Numbered from the stretch's first letter, positions 22,438-31,336 are shown. The stretch is DNA of 43,581 nt from Burkholderia ambifaria AMMD (GCF_000203915.1 NC_008385.1:1-43581), one strand, 5' to 3'. Program-made: numbers and translations. Notes: generated by a model from the sequence alone, not told the origin.

Positions 22438-25400
22438 ATGCCGATCACGAAAGCCGAGGCGCAAGGGGTGACGCGGGCTTTCGTCCGCGACTACCCCGGC
22501 GCGCTGGAGCTGGCCTACAAGTTCCGCGAGGACGCGGCCGAGCTGTACGGGCCGCGAGCGGCCGAGGTGCCGGCCGACATGAAGGGCGGCTACGTGCCCA
22601 AGGAGACGCTGCACGCCGGCCGCGCCTACCGTGGCCGCGTGGACGTGCCCTTGCAGAACGTCGAGAGCGCCAGCGACCTACTGATGACGCTGCGGCACGA
22701 GGTGCTAGGCCACTACGGGGCCAACACCTTCGCGCCGGGCGAGAAGCGCGCCTTGCTGGACGGCCTGGCGGCCGCCCGCAACGAACCCACCCTCAAGCCG
22801 CTATGGGATGACGTGAACCGGCGCTATGCCGGCCAGTCCCTGGACGTGCGCGCCGAGGAAGTGTTTGCCCTGCACTGCGAGGGCATCGAGCCGAGCCAGC
22901 ACCAGGTCGCCGACCAGGTGCAGCAGCGCGGCCAACAGTCATTCACGGAAACCTGCATCGCCCGCGTGCGGCCCATGCAGGCCGACGACCTGCACAACAT
23001 CGTGTGCATGGTCGCCCAGGGCCTGCGCGACCGTTCCCGGACACAGCAGAACTTCCCTCAGTTCAACGAGCTATTCCGAAGGGACGAGAACATGGAGCCG
23101 AAGAAGCCGTTTCACGAAGTCGTGGCCGAAAAGCTGATCGAGCAGCTCAAGGCCGGCACCGCACCGTGGCAAAAGCCGTGGGAGCCGGGCGAACCCAACG
23201 CCTACCTGCCGATGAACCCGACCACCGGCAAGCGGTACAAAGGGATCAACGCCATCCACCTGATGGCCCAGGGCCGCAGCGATGCGCGCTGGATGACCTA
23301 CAAGCAGGCCGCCGCCGTGGGCGCGCAGGTTCGCAAGGGCGAGAAAGGCACGCCGGTTCAATACTGGAAGTTCAGCGAAGAGCAAGACAAGCTGGACGAC
23401 AGCGGCCGGCCCGTCCTCGATGCGAAGGGCCAGCCGGTCAAGGAAACCGTCATGCTGGAGCGGCCGCGCGTGTTCTTTGCGACCGTGTTCAACGGCGAGC
23501 AGATCGACGGCCTGCCGCAGCTCCAGCCGAAGAAGGAACAGACTTGGAACGCCGTCGAGCGCGCCGAGCACATCCTGAAAGCCTCGGGCGCGACGATCAC
23601 CCACGCCGCCGGTGATCGGGCGTTCTACCGCCCTTCGACCGACAGCATCACCCTGCCGGAGCGCGGCCAGTTCCCCAGCTCCGACCGCTACTACGCGACC
23701 GCGCTGCACGAGCTGGGCCACTGGACGGGCCACGCTTCGCGCCTTGACCGCGACCTGGCGCACCCGTTCGGGAGCGAGGGGTACGCCAAGGAAGAGCTGC
23801 GCGCCGAGATCGCTTCCATGATCGTCGGCGACGAGCTGGGCATCGGCCACGATCCGGGCCAGCACGCCGCCTATGTGGGTTCGTGGATCAAGGCGCTGCA
23901 AGACGAGCCGCTGGAGGTGTTCCGCGCGGCCGCCGATGCCGAGAAGATTCACGACTACGTGCTGGCCTTCGAGCAGAAGCAGGTTCAGGAGCAAGACCAG
24001 CAGCAGAGCCAGGCCCAGGACGAAGCCGTGGCCCAGGCCCTGGCCGTGGACATTGCCGAAGTCCTGGACAACCCGGACGTGTCTTTCAGCCACTACCAGG
24101 CATTCCAGGGCGACACCCTGGAAGACGCCTTGCGCAGCCGTGGCCTCGAAACCGTGGGCAGCATCACCGGCACCGATCCCGAGCAGTTCTACGCGGTCGC
24201 GCATGACCGGCTGTCGCCGGTGTTCGGCATCGACCCGAGCCACACCGACACCGACAACGCCTACCTGGAGCGCAAGGGCTTGGCGCAAGAGTTCGCCAAC
24301 ATGGCCGAACAGCTCCACCTCGCGCAGCAGCTCCAGCAGCACGGCGAACAGATCGTGTCGAGCATCGACGCCGAAGCCAGGTGGAGCGACGGCCAGCGCA
24401 TCTTTGCGTTCCACGACCAGGACGGTGAACCCCACCAGGTTCGCAGCCTGGACGAGCTGAACAACTACGCGCCCGACCAGTTGATGGCCCTGCCGGCGCT
24501 GACCCAGCAGCAAGCGGCCGTCGCAGACCAGGAGGCGAACATGACCCCACCGACCAACGACCAGGCGGCCGCCCTGCTGGCCGCCCATCCTGCCGACGCG
24601 GTGCAGGGCATCGAGCAGGCCGCCGCCGCGCGCCGGCAGCTCGCCGCCGGCGAGATCGACGGCCAGGCGTTCGCCGACGCGACCCGTCAACACCTTGGCG
24701 TTGAGCTGCCGCCCGACTGGAGCGGAGAGCTGCGCATCGTCGGCGTGGCCGAGCAGGACGGCCAGACCGTCGATGCCGCCCAGGCCGGCATCGAGCCGCA
24801 GGCGTTCCAGGTCTACGCGCGCAAGGCCGATGCGCAGTTCGGCGAGGACGCCTTTGCCTTCGTCGCCGGCACCCGCACCGAGGGCCAGGCCGAGGCTCTG
24901 GCCGAGCGCCTGCACCTGGTCGATGCGCTGGGCACCGACAACCAGCACGAGCGCGCCGCCAAGCTGGCCCGCGTGCAGGAAGAGCGTGTACGGCGCGACC
25001 CCAACGCGACCGAAGAGGACATTTCAGCCGCTAAAGAGGCACGCAAGACCGCCGAGGCGTCGGCCATGCTCAACGACAGCGACGCGCAGCGCCGCGCGGC
25101 CGAGCTGGAGCGCCAGGAACGCGAGCGGCAGCAGGCGCAGCCGCAGGCCGAGAAGCCCGAACGGCAGTACATCAACGTGCCGTACAAGGAGAAGGACGAG
25201 GCCAAGAGCCTCGGGGCGCGTTGGGATCGGCAGCAACAGTCCTGGTACGTGCCGCCGGGCACCGATGCCGCTCCCTTCGCCAAATGGGCGCAGGGAGCCG
25301 CTACAGCGGCCGTAGAGCCGCGTTCGGCCCAGCCGGCACCCGAAGCCCAGGGCGAGGCGCAGAAGCCCGCGCAGCAGGCCCAGCAGGCCCGCCAGTACCT

Positions 25401-26784
25401 GGCCGTGCCCTACGAGCAGCGCAACGCGGCCAAGGCCGCCGGCGCGCTTTGGGACAAGGCCGCGAAGTCCTGGTATGTCGGCCCGCGCGCCGACGCGGCG
25501 AAGCTCGAACGCTGGAAGCCCGAGAACGTGCAGGCCCAGCAAGGGCCAGCGATGACGCCAAGGGAAGAGTTCGCCGAGGCCATGCGCAGCGCCGGCCTGT
25601 TCACCGGCAGCAACGCCCAGGGCGATCACCCGATCATGGATGGCAAGCGGCACCGCGTGCCGGTCGAGGGCGGCAAGAAGGGCGCGCTCGATGGCTTCTA
25701 CGTGGGCCACCTGGACGGGCACCCGGCCGGGCGGATCATCAACAACAAGACCGGCACGGACATTACCTGGAAGAGCAAGGGCTACGCCTTGAGCGACCAG
25801 GAGAAGGCCAAGCTCCAGGCCGAGGCGGCCGAGAAGCTGGCACAGCGAGCCGTCGAGCAGGACAAGGCCCAGGAGGCCACCGCGCAGCGCGTCGGTCGGC
25901 AGATGGCCGACCTCGTGCCCATCGAGCAGCCGACGCCCTACCTGCAAGCCAAAGGCATCCAGGCGCAGGCCGGCGTGATGACCGACCGCGAAGGCCAGAA
26001 GACCTACATCCCGGCCTTCGACGCAGAGGGCAAGCAATGGACGATGCAATACATCCAGGAGGACGGCACTAAGCGGTTCGCCAAGGACTCGAAGAAGGAA
26101 GGATGCTTCCACCCGGTCGGCGGCATGGACGCCCTGGCGGCCGCGCCGGCGCTGGTGATCTCGGAGGGCTACGCCACGGCGGCCCAGGTGGCCGAGGCCG
26201 TGGGCCACGCCACGGTCGCCGCCTTCGACAGCGGCAACCTTGAGGCCGTGGCGAAGGCGCTGCACGCCAAGTTCCCGGACAAGCCGGTCATCATCGCCGG
26301 CGACGACGACCGGCACCTGGTCATGACCCACGGCAACAACCCCGGCCGGGAGAAGGCCGAGGCGGCCGCCCAGGCCGTGGGCGGCAAGGCGATCTTCCCG
26401 ATCTTCGCGCCGGCCGAGAACACCTACCCGCGCGACTTGCCCGCCATCACGCCCGACAGCTTCAAGACCCACCTGCGCGCCGAGCAGCGCCTTGCCGACG
26501 CCGCCGCCGGCAAGGTCGAGCTGGCCGGCGACGAGGCGGCCAAGCTCAAGGCGTCGATGTTGAGCGGCGCGCAGATCGCGGCGCTGTCCACGATGAAGCA
26601 GCACACCGACTTCAACGACTTGGCGCACAAGAGCGAGCTGGGCATCGAGGGCGTGAAGCGGCAGATCGGCGCGGCCATCAGCCAGGTGCAGCGCGACGAG
26701 CAGCAGCACCAGGAGCAGAAGCACGTCGAGAAAAAGCAACAGCAGATCGAGCAGCGCCCACGGCGGGCCGCTCGCATCGGATAA
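22438..26784 (+). CDS. traC: TraC DNA primase, modular, with internal starts
   Basis: A 1448-residue primase sent into the recipient to prime complementary-strand synthesis. Modules: 1-217 with a zincin-like HEVLGH motif at 87-92; 218-335 resembling the ArdC N-terminal ssDNA-binding domain; a zincin-like domain with HELGH at 424-428; then from residue 702 the primase proper. That part has two repeats of a DUF5710-like domain (about 909-950 and 985-1026) and a TOPRIM core (EGYATA from Glu1243, GDDDR about 1288). In-frame ATGs at 23091 and 24541 give 1231- and 747-residue forms; the second has CAGGAGG upstream. Several TraC sizes are known for R751. A degenerate KorB operator lies at 25023. Confidence 0.95.
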   Translation: MPITKAEAQGVTRAFVRDYPGALELAYKFREDAAELYGPRAAEVPADMKGGYVPKETLHAGRAYRGRVDVPLQNVESASDLLMTLRHEVLGHYGANTFAPGEKRALLDGLAAARNEPTLKPLWDDVNRRYAGQSLDVRAEEVFALHCEGIEPSQHQVADQVQQRGQQSFTETCIARVRPMQADDLHNIVCMVAQGLRDRSRTQQNFPQFNELFRRDENMEPKKPFHEVVAEKLIEQLKAGTAPWQKPWEPGEPNAYLPMNPTTGKRYKGINAIHLMAQGRSDARWMTYKQAAAVGAQVRKGEKGTPVQYWKFSEEQDKLDDSGRPVLDAKGQPVKETVMLERPRVFFATVFNGEQIDGLPQLQPKKEQTWNAVERAEHILKASGATITHAAGDRAFYRPSTDSITLPERGQFPSSDRYYATALHELGHWTGHASRLDRDLAHPFGSEGYAKEELRAEIASMIVGDELGIGHDPGQHAAYVGSWIKALQDEPLEVFRAAADAEKIHDYVLAFEQKQVQEQDQQQSQAQDEAVAQALAVDIAEVLDNPDVSFSHYQAFQGDTLEDALRSRGLETVGSITGTDPEQFYAVAHDRLSPVFGIDPSHTDTDNAYLERKGLAQEFANMAEQLHLAQQLQQHGEQIVSSIDAEARWSDGQRIFAFHDQDGEPHQVRSLDELNNYAPDQLMALPALTQQQAAVADQEANMTPPTNDQAAALLAAHPADAVQGIEQAAAARRQLAAGEIDGQAFADATRQHLGVELPPDWSGELRIVGVAEQDGQTVDAAQAGIEPQAFQVYARKADAQFGEDAFAFVAGTRTEGQAEALAERLHLVDALGTDNQHERAAKLARVQEERVRRDPNATEEDISAAKEARKTAEASAMLNDSDAQRRAAELERQERERQQAQPQAEKPERQYINVPYKEKDEAKSLGARWDRQQQSWYVPPGTDAAPFAKWAQGAATAAVEPRSAQPAPEAQGEAQKPAQQAQQARQYLAVPYEQRNAAKAAGALWDKAAKSWYVGPRADAAKLERWKPENVQAQQGPAMTPREEFAEAMRSAGLFTGSNAQGDHPIMDGKRHRVPVEGGKKGALDGFYVGHLDGHPAGRIINNKTGTDITWKSKGYALSDQEKAKLQAEAAEKLAQRAVEQDKAQEATAQRVGRQMADLVPIEQPTPYLQAKGIQAQAGVMTDREGQKTYIPAFDAEGKQWTMQYIQEDGTKRFAKDSKKEGCFHPVGGMDALAAAPALVISEGYATAAQVAEAVGHATVAAFDSGNLEAVAKALHAKFPDKPVIIAGDDDRHLVMTHGNNPGREKAEAAAQAVGGKAIFPIFAPAENTYPRDLPAITPDSFKTHLRAEQRLADAAAGKVELAGDEAAKLKASMLSGAQIAALSTMKQHTDFNDLAHKSELGIEGVKRQIGAAISQVQRDEQQHQEQKHVEKKQQQIEQRPRRAARIG
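23091..23093 (+). promoter_or_regulatory. likely internal start of a shorter TraC
   Basis: ATG in the traC frame preceded by AAGGGACGAGAAC. It would give a 1231-residue form beginning MEPKKPFHEVV exactly at the border of the ArdC-like module. This is about the size of one of the R751 TraC products (about 135 kDa). Confidence 0.65.
24541..24543 (+). promoter_or_regulatory. likely internal start of short TraC (TraC2 type)
   Basis: ATG in the traC frame with CAGGAGGCGAAC directly upstream, a strong ribosome site. The product has 747 residues, close to the short TraC2 form of RK2, and contains the whole primase module. Confidence 0.85.
25023..25035. promoter_or_regulatory. degenerate KorB operator inside traC
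   Basis: TTCAGCCGCTAAA, one change from the KorB consensus, within traC codons for Ser-Ala-Ala-Lys. Confidence 0.55.
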
Positions 26785-26888
26785 GTCGAAAAATCCGGCT
26801 AAAGTGGCCGAGCTGCACATCAGGCCGCGCGGTTTTCCTCCCTGATCGCCGGCGCGGTTTCTTCCTCCCTGAACCGCATGCAGACTTG

Positions 26889-26919
26889 CCGCCTCGGACA
26901 CCCCGAGGCGGTTTTTTTT
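26889..26919 (+). terminator. terminator of the traJ-traC operon
   Basis: CCGCCTCG (26889-26896) pairs with CGAGGCGG (26904-26911), followed by eight T residues. It ends the long tra transcript 10 bases before the IS1071 end. The 100 bases between traC and this hairpin hold nothing else I can identify. Confidence 0.92.
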
Positions 26920-26929
26920 CGCCTCGCTC

Positions 26930-28920
26930 GGGGTCTCCTCGTTTTCAGTGCAATAAGTGACGGTACGCAAAGCTAGCACTGGCGCGGGGGTGGTCTGGGT
27001 AGACCGTTGATTTCATTGACTTTCCTGTTCGCTTTGTAAACGGGTATGGTGGCCTCCCACTTTTGAGGTTCACGATGCAGGGTTGGCACACAACGTTTTT
27101 GGGGATGCGTGGGCTCCCCCGCGATATCAGCGACTTCGAGATGAAGGCATTTTTCACCTTCGATGGTGCCGAGCGCGACGCAATCAATGCACGCCGAGGT
27201 GATTCCCACAAGCTTGGTCTGGCGCTCCATATTGGTTTCCTGCGCATGAGTGGGCGTTTGCTCGGTGCCTTTCGGGTAATTCCAGTAGCCTTGTGGCGCC
27301 ACCTTGGCAACGAGCTTGGCATTGCAGCACCAGAAGTCGCCTCGCTGAGAGCCATGTATGAACGCGGGCGCACGCTATTCGATCACCAACAAGTAGCCTG
27401 CACGGTCCTTGGATTCCAGTGGATGAGCGAGCACCAGCGCCGCTCACTGGTACGTGAACTGCGCGACGAAGTGGCGCGCTGCGCCGACCGCGATCAGCTA
27501 CTCGTGCGGGCGCGTCAATGGCTGTACAAGAACAAGCTGGTGATCGTGCACGAGCGGGCAATTCGGACACTGATTGCGGCGGCACTTGCCCAGCTTGAAG
27601 TTGAAACAGGCACCGCCATCGCCGCCAGCGTTGATCCAGCAACACTTGATCGCTGGCGAGCCTCAGTTTCAGAGCTGCGCCCAGATGGACAAACCCAGCA
27701 GAGTTGGCTATGGGCTGCACCGGCGAAACACTCAACCCGCCAAATCAGCGAGGTACTGGAGCGCATCGACCTGCTTTACACGCTGGACGTTCATAAGCAC
27801 CTGGCAGACATCCCCGATCTCATCTTGCGCCGCTACGCGCGCCGACTTGTCTCCAGGCCGCCCTCAGCCGGAGCCAAGATCAAAGAGCCAGCGCGCACCG
27901 TGGAGGTCGCATGCTTTCTTCGGTATTGCCTGTTCACCACCACAGACCAGTTGATCCTTATGGTGCAGCGCCGGATCGCCGATCTGTGGCGTCAGGCTGC
28001 CGCCGATGTCCCCGCTACCGTCAATTGGGCCGCAATGTACAAAACGCTGCTCGGCGAACTTGTTGCCTTGAGCGCGCAAGGTGCGGTGCCAGATGCTGAG
28101 TTGCGTGCCCGTCTTGAAGCCTTGATCACCGAAACCCAGAAACGCAAACCACCGAGCAGGGCCTCCCTGGTCCGCGAGGGATTGATTGATGGAATTCGCC
28201 CCGTGCGGTCGTTGCTCGTCGCCATTGCAAAGCTGCCCTGGCAGGCCACCGGCGAGCATCCTGCCATCGAGTACCTTGCCAAGCTGCAAGCTTTATATCT
28301 CAAAGGATCCAGAAAGCTGCCAGTTGAAGTGGTGGCACCAAGTCTGGGAATGATCTGGCAGGTTTCGATCTCCAGCCCAGACCGGGAACGGGCGTTTCAG
28401 GCGTTGGAGGTGGCCACCCTGTTTGCCCTGCGCCGCGCGGTGCGCAATGGCTCGGTCTGGATTGAGCACAGCCTGAGCTTTCGGGGTCGTGCGCGCTTGT
28501 TCTTCACGGACGAGCGTTGGCAGGCAGAGTCCAAGAAACACTATGCCCGTCTATCGTTACCCAGCAAGGCTGCCACTTTCTTGAAGCCTTTGCTGGCCAG
28601 AGTAACTGCCGGTGTCGATGCGGTGGCCGCTGCAGCCCGCAGTGGCGTACTGCGCGTGGATGATGAACTCCATTTGTCGCCATTGCCCGCAGAGGACGAA
28701 GACCCAGAAGTGACCAAGCTGCGCGCGGCTTTGGATCACCGCATCGGTGAGGTTCAATTGCCGGAAGTGATTCTGGCCGTTGACGCCCAGGTGCGCTTTA
28801 GCTGGATCATGCTCGGACGTGAGCCGCGCTCTACCGACGAGCTGCTGATGGTCTATGCCGGCATCATGGCCCACGGCACCAGTCTGACTGCGGTCGAATG
28901 CGCGCGCATGATTCCGCAGC
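26930..28920 (+). mobile_element. IS1071 left part, truncated
   Basis: Starts with the IS1071 end GGGGTCTCCTCGTTTTCAGT and continues through the long (about 110 bp) terminal inverted repeat and the transposase gene. IS1071 is a Tn3-family element of about 3.2 kb that often borders catabolic genes on IncP-1 plasmids. Here the right third and the second inverted repeat are missing, so it cannot move by itself. The break is about 28920, where the known transposase sequence stops matching what I remember. Confidence 0.85.
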
Positions 28921-28976
28921 AGAAGGCGGCGCGGCAGTGCTGCCTCAACTTCGGGTGTCACGTCTGTGCTCCTTGA
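27075..28976 (+). pseudogene. tnpA: IS1071 transposase TnpA, 3' truncated
   Basis: A 633-residue remnant of the Tn3-family transposase of IS1071, normally about 970 residues. It begins MQGWHTTFLGMRGLPRDISDFEM and keeps the N-terminal DNA-binding part and part of the DDE region, including EVILAVDAQVRFSWIML, in which the first catalytic Asp is expected. It runs to about VECARMIPQQ; the last residues before the stop (KAARQCCLNFGCHVCAP) are foreign. The remaining catalytic residues are lost, so it should be inactive. Codon use and lower G+C differ from the backbone. Confidence 0.87.
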
Positions 28977-28980
28977 AGAA

Positions 28981-29012
28981 GCGGCGCCGTCGGTCTGTGC
29001 CGGCGGCGCCGC
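28981..29012. terminator. perfect hairpin, possible terminator
   Basis: GCGGCGCCG (28981-28989) pairs with CGGCGCCGC (29004-29012), loop 14 bases. No long T-run follows on either strand (only TTCTTC on the minus side), so a terminator for the leftward gene ending at 29073 is possible but weak. Confidence 0.4.
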
Positions 29013-29072
29013 CTTGAGAGGTCGTCCGGCGCACCCACGATCAGCGGGTGCACCTGCTGCTTAGCGCTGACT

Positions 29073-29453
29073 TCAGCTCAGTTCGCCGCCGAAGCGCTGC
29101 ACGCCCTTGCCGGTGGCAAAGTTGTGCAGTCCGAAGCTCGGGAAGGTGCCGCGCAGGCCTTCGAACTTGCCGGTGGAATCGACCACCTTGTGCATGACGG
29201 TGAGCGAGACCTCGTCGATGCCCGGCACCTGGATGCCTGTGGCGGTGTCGACCGTCGAGATGCGGCTGCCGTCGCGGCTCATGAATTCATGAACCATCGT
29301 GAAGCTCGCGCGGCCGTCGACGAACTTGATTTCACTGGTGGCCTTGGCCCAGATCGGGCCGTCGAAGTCACCGTCGCCGGTGGCCAGGAAGGTTTCGATA
29401 TGCGGCAGGTATTGCACGGCGGCGAAAGCGCCGATGCTGAGGGGCTTGGACAT
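29073..29453 (-). CDS. uncharacterised 126-residue protein in the accessory segment
   Basis: I do not recognise this gene with certainty. The protein has no signal peptide or membrane segment and looks mainly beta-sheet. The pattern (TGDGDFDGPIWAKATSEIKF, then STGKFEGLRGTFPSFGLHNF near the C-terminus) resembles small beta-barrel proteins of the allene-oxide-cyclase/DUF3224 kind; this is a weak analogy. The ATG at 29453 has AGGAG six bases upstream. It is leftward, between the IS1071 break and the chimeric methylase, and probably belongs to the lost cargo. Confidence 0.7.
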   Translation of the reverse strand: MSKPLSIGAFAAVQYLPHIETFLATGDGDFDGPIWAKATSEIKFVDGRASFTMVHEFMSRDGSRISTVDTATGIQVPGIDEVSLTVMHKVVDSTGKFEGLRGTFPSFGLHNFATGKGVQRFGGELS

Positions 29454-29538
29454 GATGCACTCCTAGGTTGGTGTTGGCCTGATGAATAGGCCGCGGGGAC
29501 GGACGCTGCCGACGCTCGTCACGCCGGCAGCACCGGGA

Positions 29539-30036
29539 TCACTTGCTGTTGCTCAGGCGGAAGCTGATCACCTTGGCAGCGTCCGTCTTGGAAGCGTTGA
29601 CGACCTGCGTGTCGGGTGCGCTCTTGGGCTGATAGAACGTTTGACCCGTCAGATAGACGATCGGCGCTTCACCGCGCACTTTGACGCTGACCGCACCCTT
29701 GTCGTCGTATTCGTGGCGGTATAGCTTGCCGCCGCGCCGGCTGTCCATCACGTAGGGCGGATCGGCGTAGACGAACTCGGAGCCGGTGAACTGGTGGGAC
29801 TCCAGCCAGGCCACGGCGTCGCCGTGGTGCAGCTCCAGGCCGGGCACGTCGAGCTGCTGCCAGACCTCGATCACCTCGGGATCAACGTCGATGCCGACGC
29901 TGCGGGCAGCGGGCCGCTTGCGCTCCAGGATGTTGCCGCCGCCCAGGTGCGTTTCGATGTACGTGTCGTGAGGCGGGATGTTGTTGATGATCGTCTGGTA
30001 GACGCCGGCACCGCCCTTGCCGCCGGGGTATCTCAT
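29539..30036 (-). pseudogene. chimeric DNA adenine methylase remnant (upf31.0-like)
   Basis: The first about 112 residues are the N-terminal half of a D12-class/Dam-like methylase: MRYPGGKGGAGVY, cofactor loop IETHLGGGNILERKRP, GIDVDPEVIE, and the catalytic YADPPYV. An adenine methylase gene, upf31.0, is known at this site in IncP-1 plasmids. From about residue 113 the sequence (AVSVKVRGEAPIVYLTGQTF...) no longer resembles a methylase; the usual second half of about 120 residues is missing. The protein is 165 residues instead of about 230-270, so loss of activity is likely. ATG at 30036, with AGGAAGAAGG upstream. Confidence 0.75.
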
Positions 30037-30059
30037 GGCCTTCTTCCTGGAGTAAATCG

Positions 30060-30190
30060 GGACTTGGCCAGCATCGTCAGAAATGGCGATGCTGTCAAGG
30101 GAAGCCGGCCGGGCCTGCATCGTCAGAGCCGACGATGCGAAGCTGCTGGAGCGTCCTGCAGCACCGCCAGGAATGGCGATGCCGGATCGC
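30060..30190. repeat. palindromic repeat block D (upf31.0-upf30.5)
   Basis: Members of the same repeat family: GCATCGTCAGAAATGGCGATGC at about 30071, GCATCGTCAGAGCCGACGATGC at about 30117, and 30154-30182, which is identical to 5842-5870 in klcB. No gene is visible in the block. It lies beside the tra/trb accessory insertion point. Confidence 0.78.
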
Positions 30191-30622
30191 TCAGTAGGTG
30201 GGGATGTAGACCACCTCAATGTCCACGCGCTGGTTCTCGCGCCGGCCCTCGGCCGTCGAGTTGTCTGCCACGAAATCGGCGGCCGATGCGAAGTTCACCA
30301 TGATCTTGAGCGGCGAGACGCCGCGCGCCACCAAGTACGACCTGGCCGAGAGCGCACGGCGTAGTGCAAGGGCCTCATCGGCCGCGCTGGGCCGTAGTGT
30401 GCTGGTGCGCCCGCTGATGTAGATGATCGCCGCATTCCTAGCGTCGGCCAGCAGCTCCAGGGCCTCTGGCGTCGGCTGGAATGTCGCGCTGCTGTCGGGG
30501 AAGGACACCGATACGCCGGACTTGATCGGCGTGCCGAAGTTGCCGGCGTCGCCGGCGGCCAGTGCGCTTTGCGCGCTGACCAGGAACGCCAGAGAGAGGG
30601 CCAGAAGAACGGGTTTTCGCAT
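30191..30622 (-). CDS. Upf30.5, OmpA-like outer membrane/periplasmic protein
   Basis: A 143-residue exported protein. The signal peptide is MRKPVLLALSLAFLVSAQSA with cleavage expected after SALA at residue 22. The C-terminal 100 residues resemble the OmpA peptidoglycan-binding fold (IIYISGRTSTLRPSAADEAL, later AEGRRENQRVDIEVVY). It matches upf30.5, found beside trbP in IncP-1 plasmids; role in transfer not established. The ATG at 30622 was preferred over an upstream in-frame start because it begins the signal peptide. Confidence 0.88.
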   Translation of the reverse strand: MRKPVLLALSLAFLVSAQSALAAGDAGNFGTPIKSGVSVSFPDSSATFQPTPEALELLADARNAAIIYISGRTSTLRPSAADEALALRRALSARSYLVARGVSPLKIMVNFASAADFVADNSTAEGRRENQRVDIEVVYIPTY

Positions 30623-30637
30623 GGGGCAGGACTCCAA

Positions 30638-31336
30638 TCAGAAGAACAGGTAGCCGGCCTTGCTCATGGGGATGCGGATCAACCAGAGCGAGGCCAGGTG
30701 CAGCGGGTAATAGGCGTAGAAGGCCCAGCGCAGGCGCGGCACGCGCACATCCACCCGCGAGGCCAGGAAGAGCACCGGCAGGGCTGCCAAGGCCCACAGG
30801 TTGCGATTGACGAACCACAGGGCCGCGCAGGCCAGCACCGCGACCGCCGCGGCGGCCCAGCTCGGCCGGCGCGTGTACGACCACACCGCCAGGCCGAAAG
30901 CCACGGCCGGCCACCAATATTCGACCGAGCTGCCGCCGACCAGGAACACCACGCCGGCGGCCGCCAGGTGCAGCTTGCCGCCACGTTCGACCAGGTAAGC
31001 CGTGGCCGTGACGACCAGCAGCGTGAACATCACGTTGAGCGGCCACCAACCGGCGTACAGGCCGCCGAGGGCCACGAAGGGCACGGAGGCCAGCGCGCCG
31101 AACATCGCCAGGCGCGACATGGTGCGGCCGTACACGCCGCGTTCGAGCGTGCCCGGCCGGGCCAGGTTGTAGGCCAGGACGAACACGAAAAGGGGGAGCG
31201 CCACGCGGCCGGCCTCGAACAGCACCGGCAGCGTCGCGTTGAACAGGTACTTGTTGACGTGATCGCCGGTCATGAGAACCAGTGCGAGCCACTTCAACGC
31301 TTCGACGGTTCCATCAGGAATCCGCAGGGCCTTCAT
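30638..31336 (-). CDS. trbP: TrbP, TraX-family membrane protein
   Basis: A 232-residue polytopic membrane protein of the TraX family (F TraX acetylates pilin N-termini). About seven hydrophobic segments; starts MKALRIPDGTVEALKWLALV followed by MTGDHVNKYLF, typical of the family. In IncP-1 it has been linked to pilin processing but is dispensable. The ATG overlaps the trbO stop (ATGA), hence the choice of start over a longer reading frame. Confidence 0.92.
   Translation of the reverse strand: MKALRIPDGTVEALKWLALVLMTGDHVNKYLFNATLPVLFEAGRVALPLFVFVLAYNLARPGTLERGVYGRTMSRLAMFGALASVPFVALGGLYAGWWPLNVMFTLLVVTATAYLVERGGKLHLAAAGVVFLVGGSSVEYWWPAVAFGLAVWSYTRRPSWAAAAVAVLACAALWFVNRNLWALAALPVLFLASRVDVRVPRLRWAFYAYYPLHLASLWLIRIPMSKAGYLFF

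Noticed and set aside
26785..26888. Further gene between traC and its terminator
   Set aside because: No open frame with a start signal; only an untranslated tail with a chance KorB half site.
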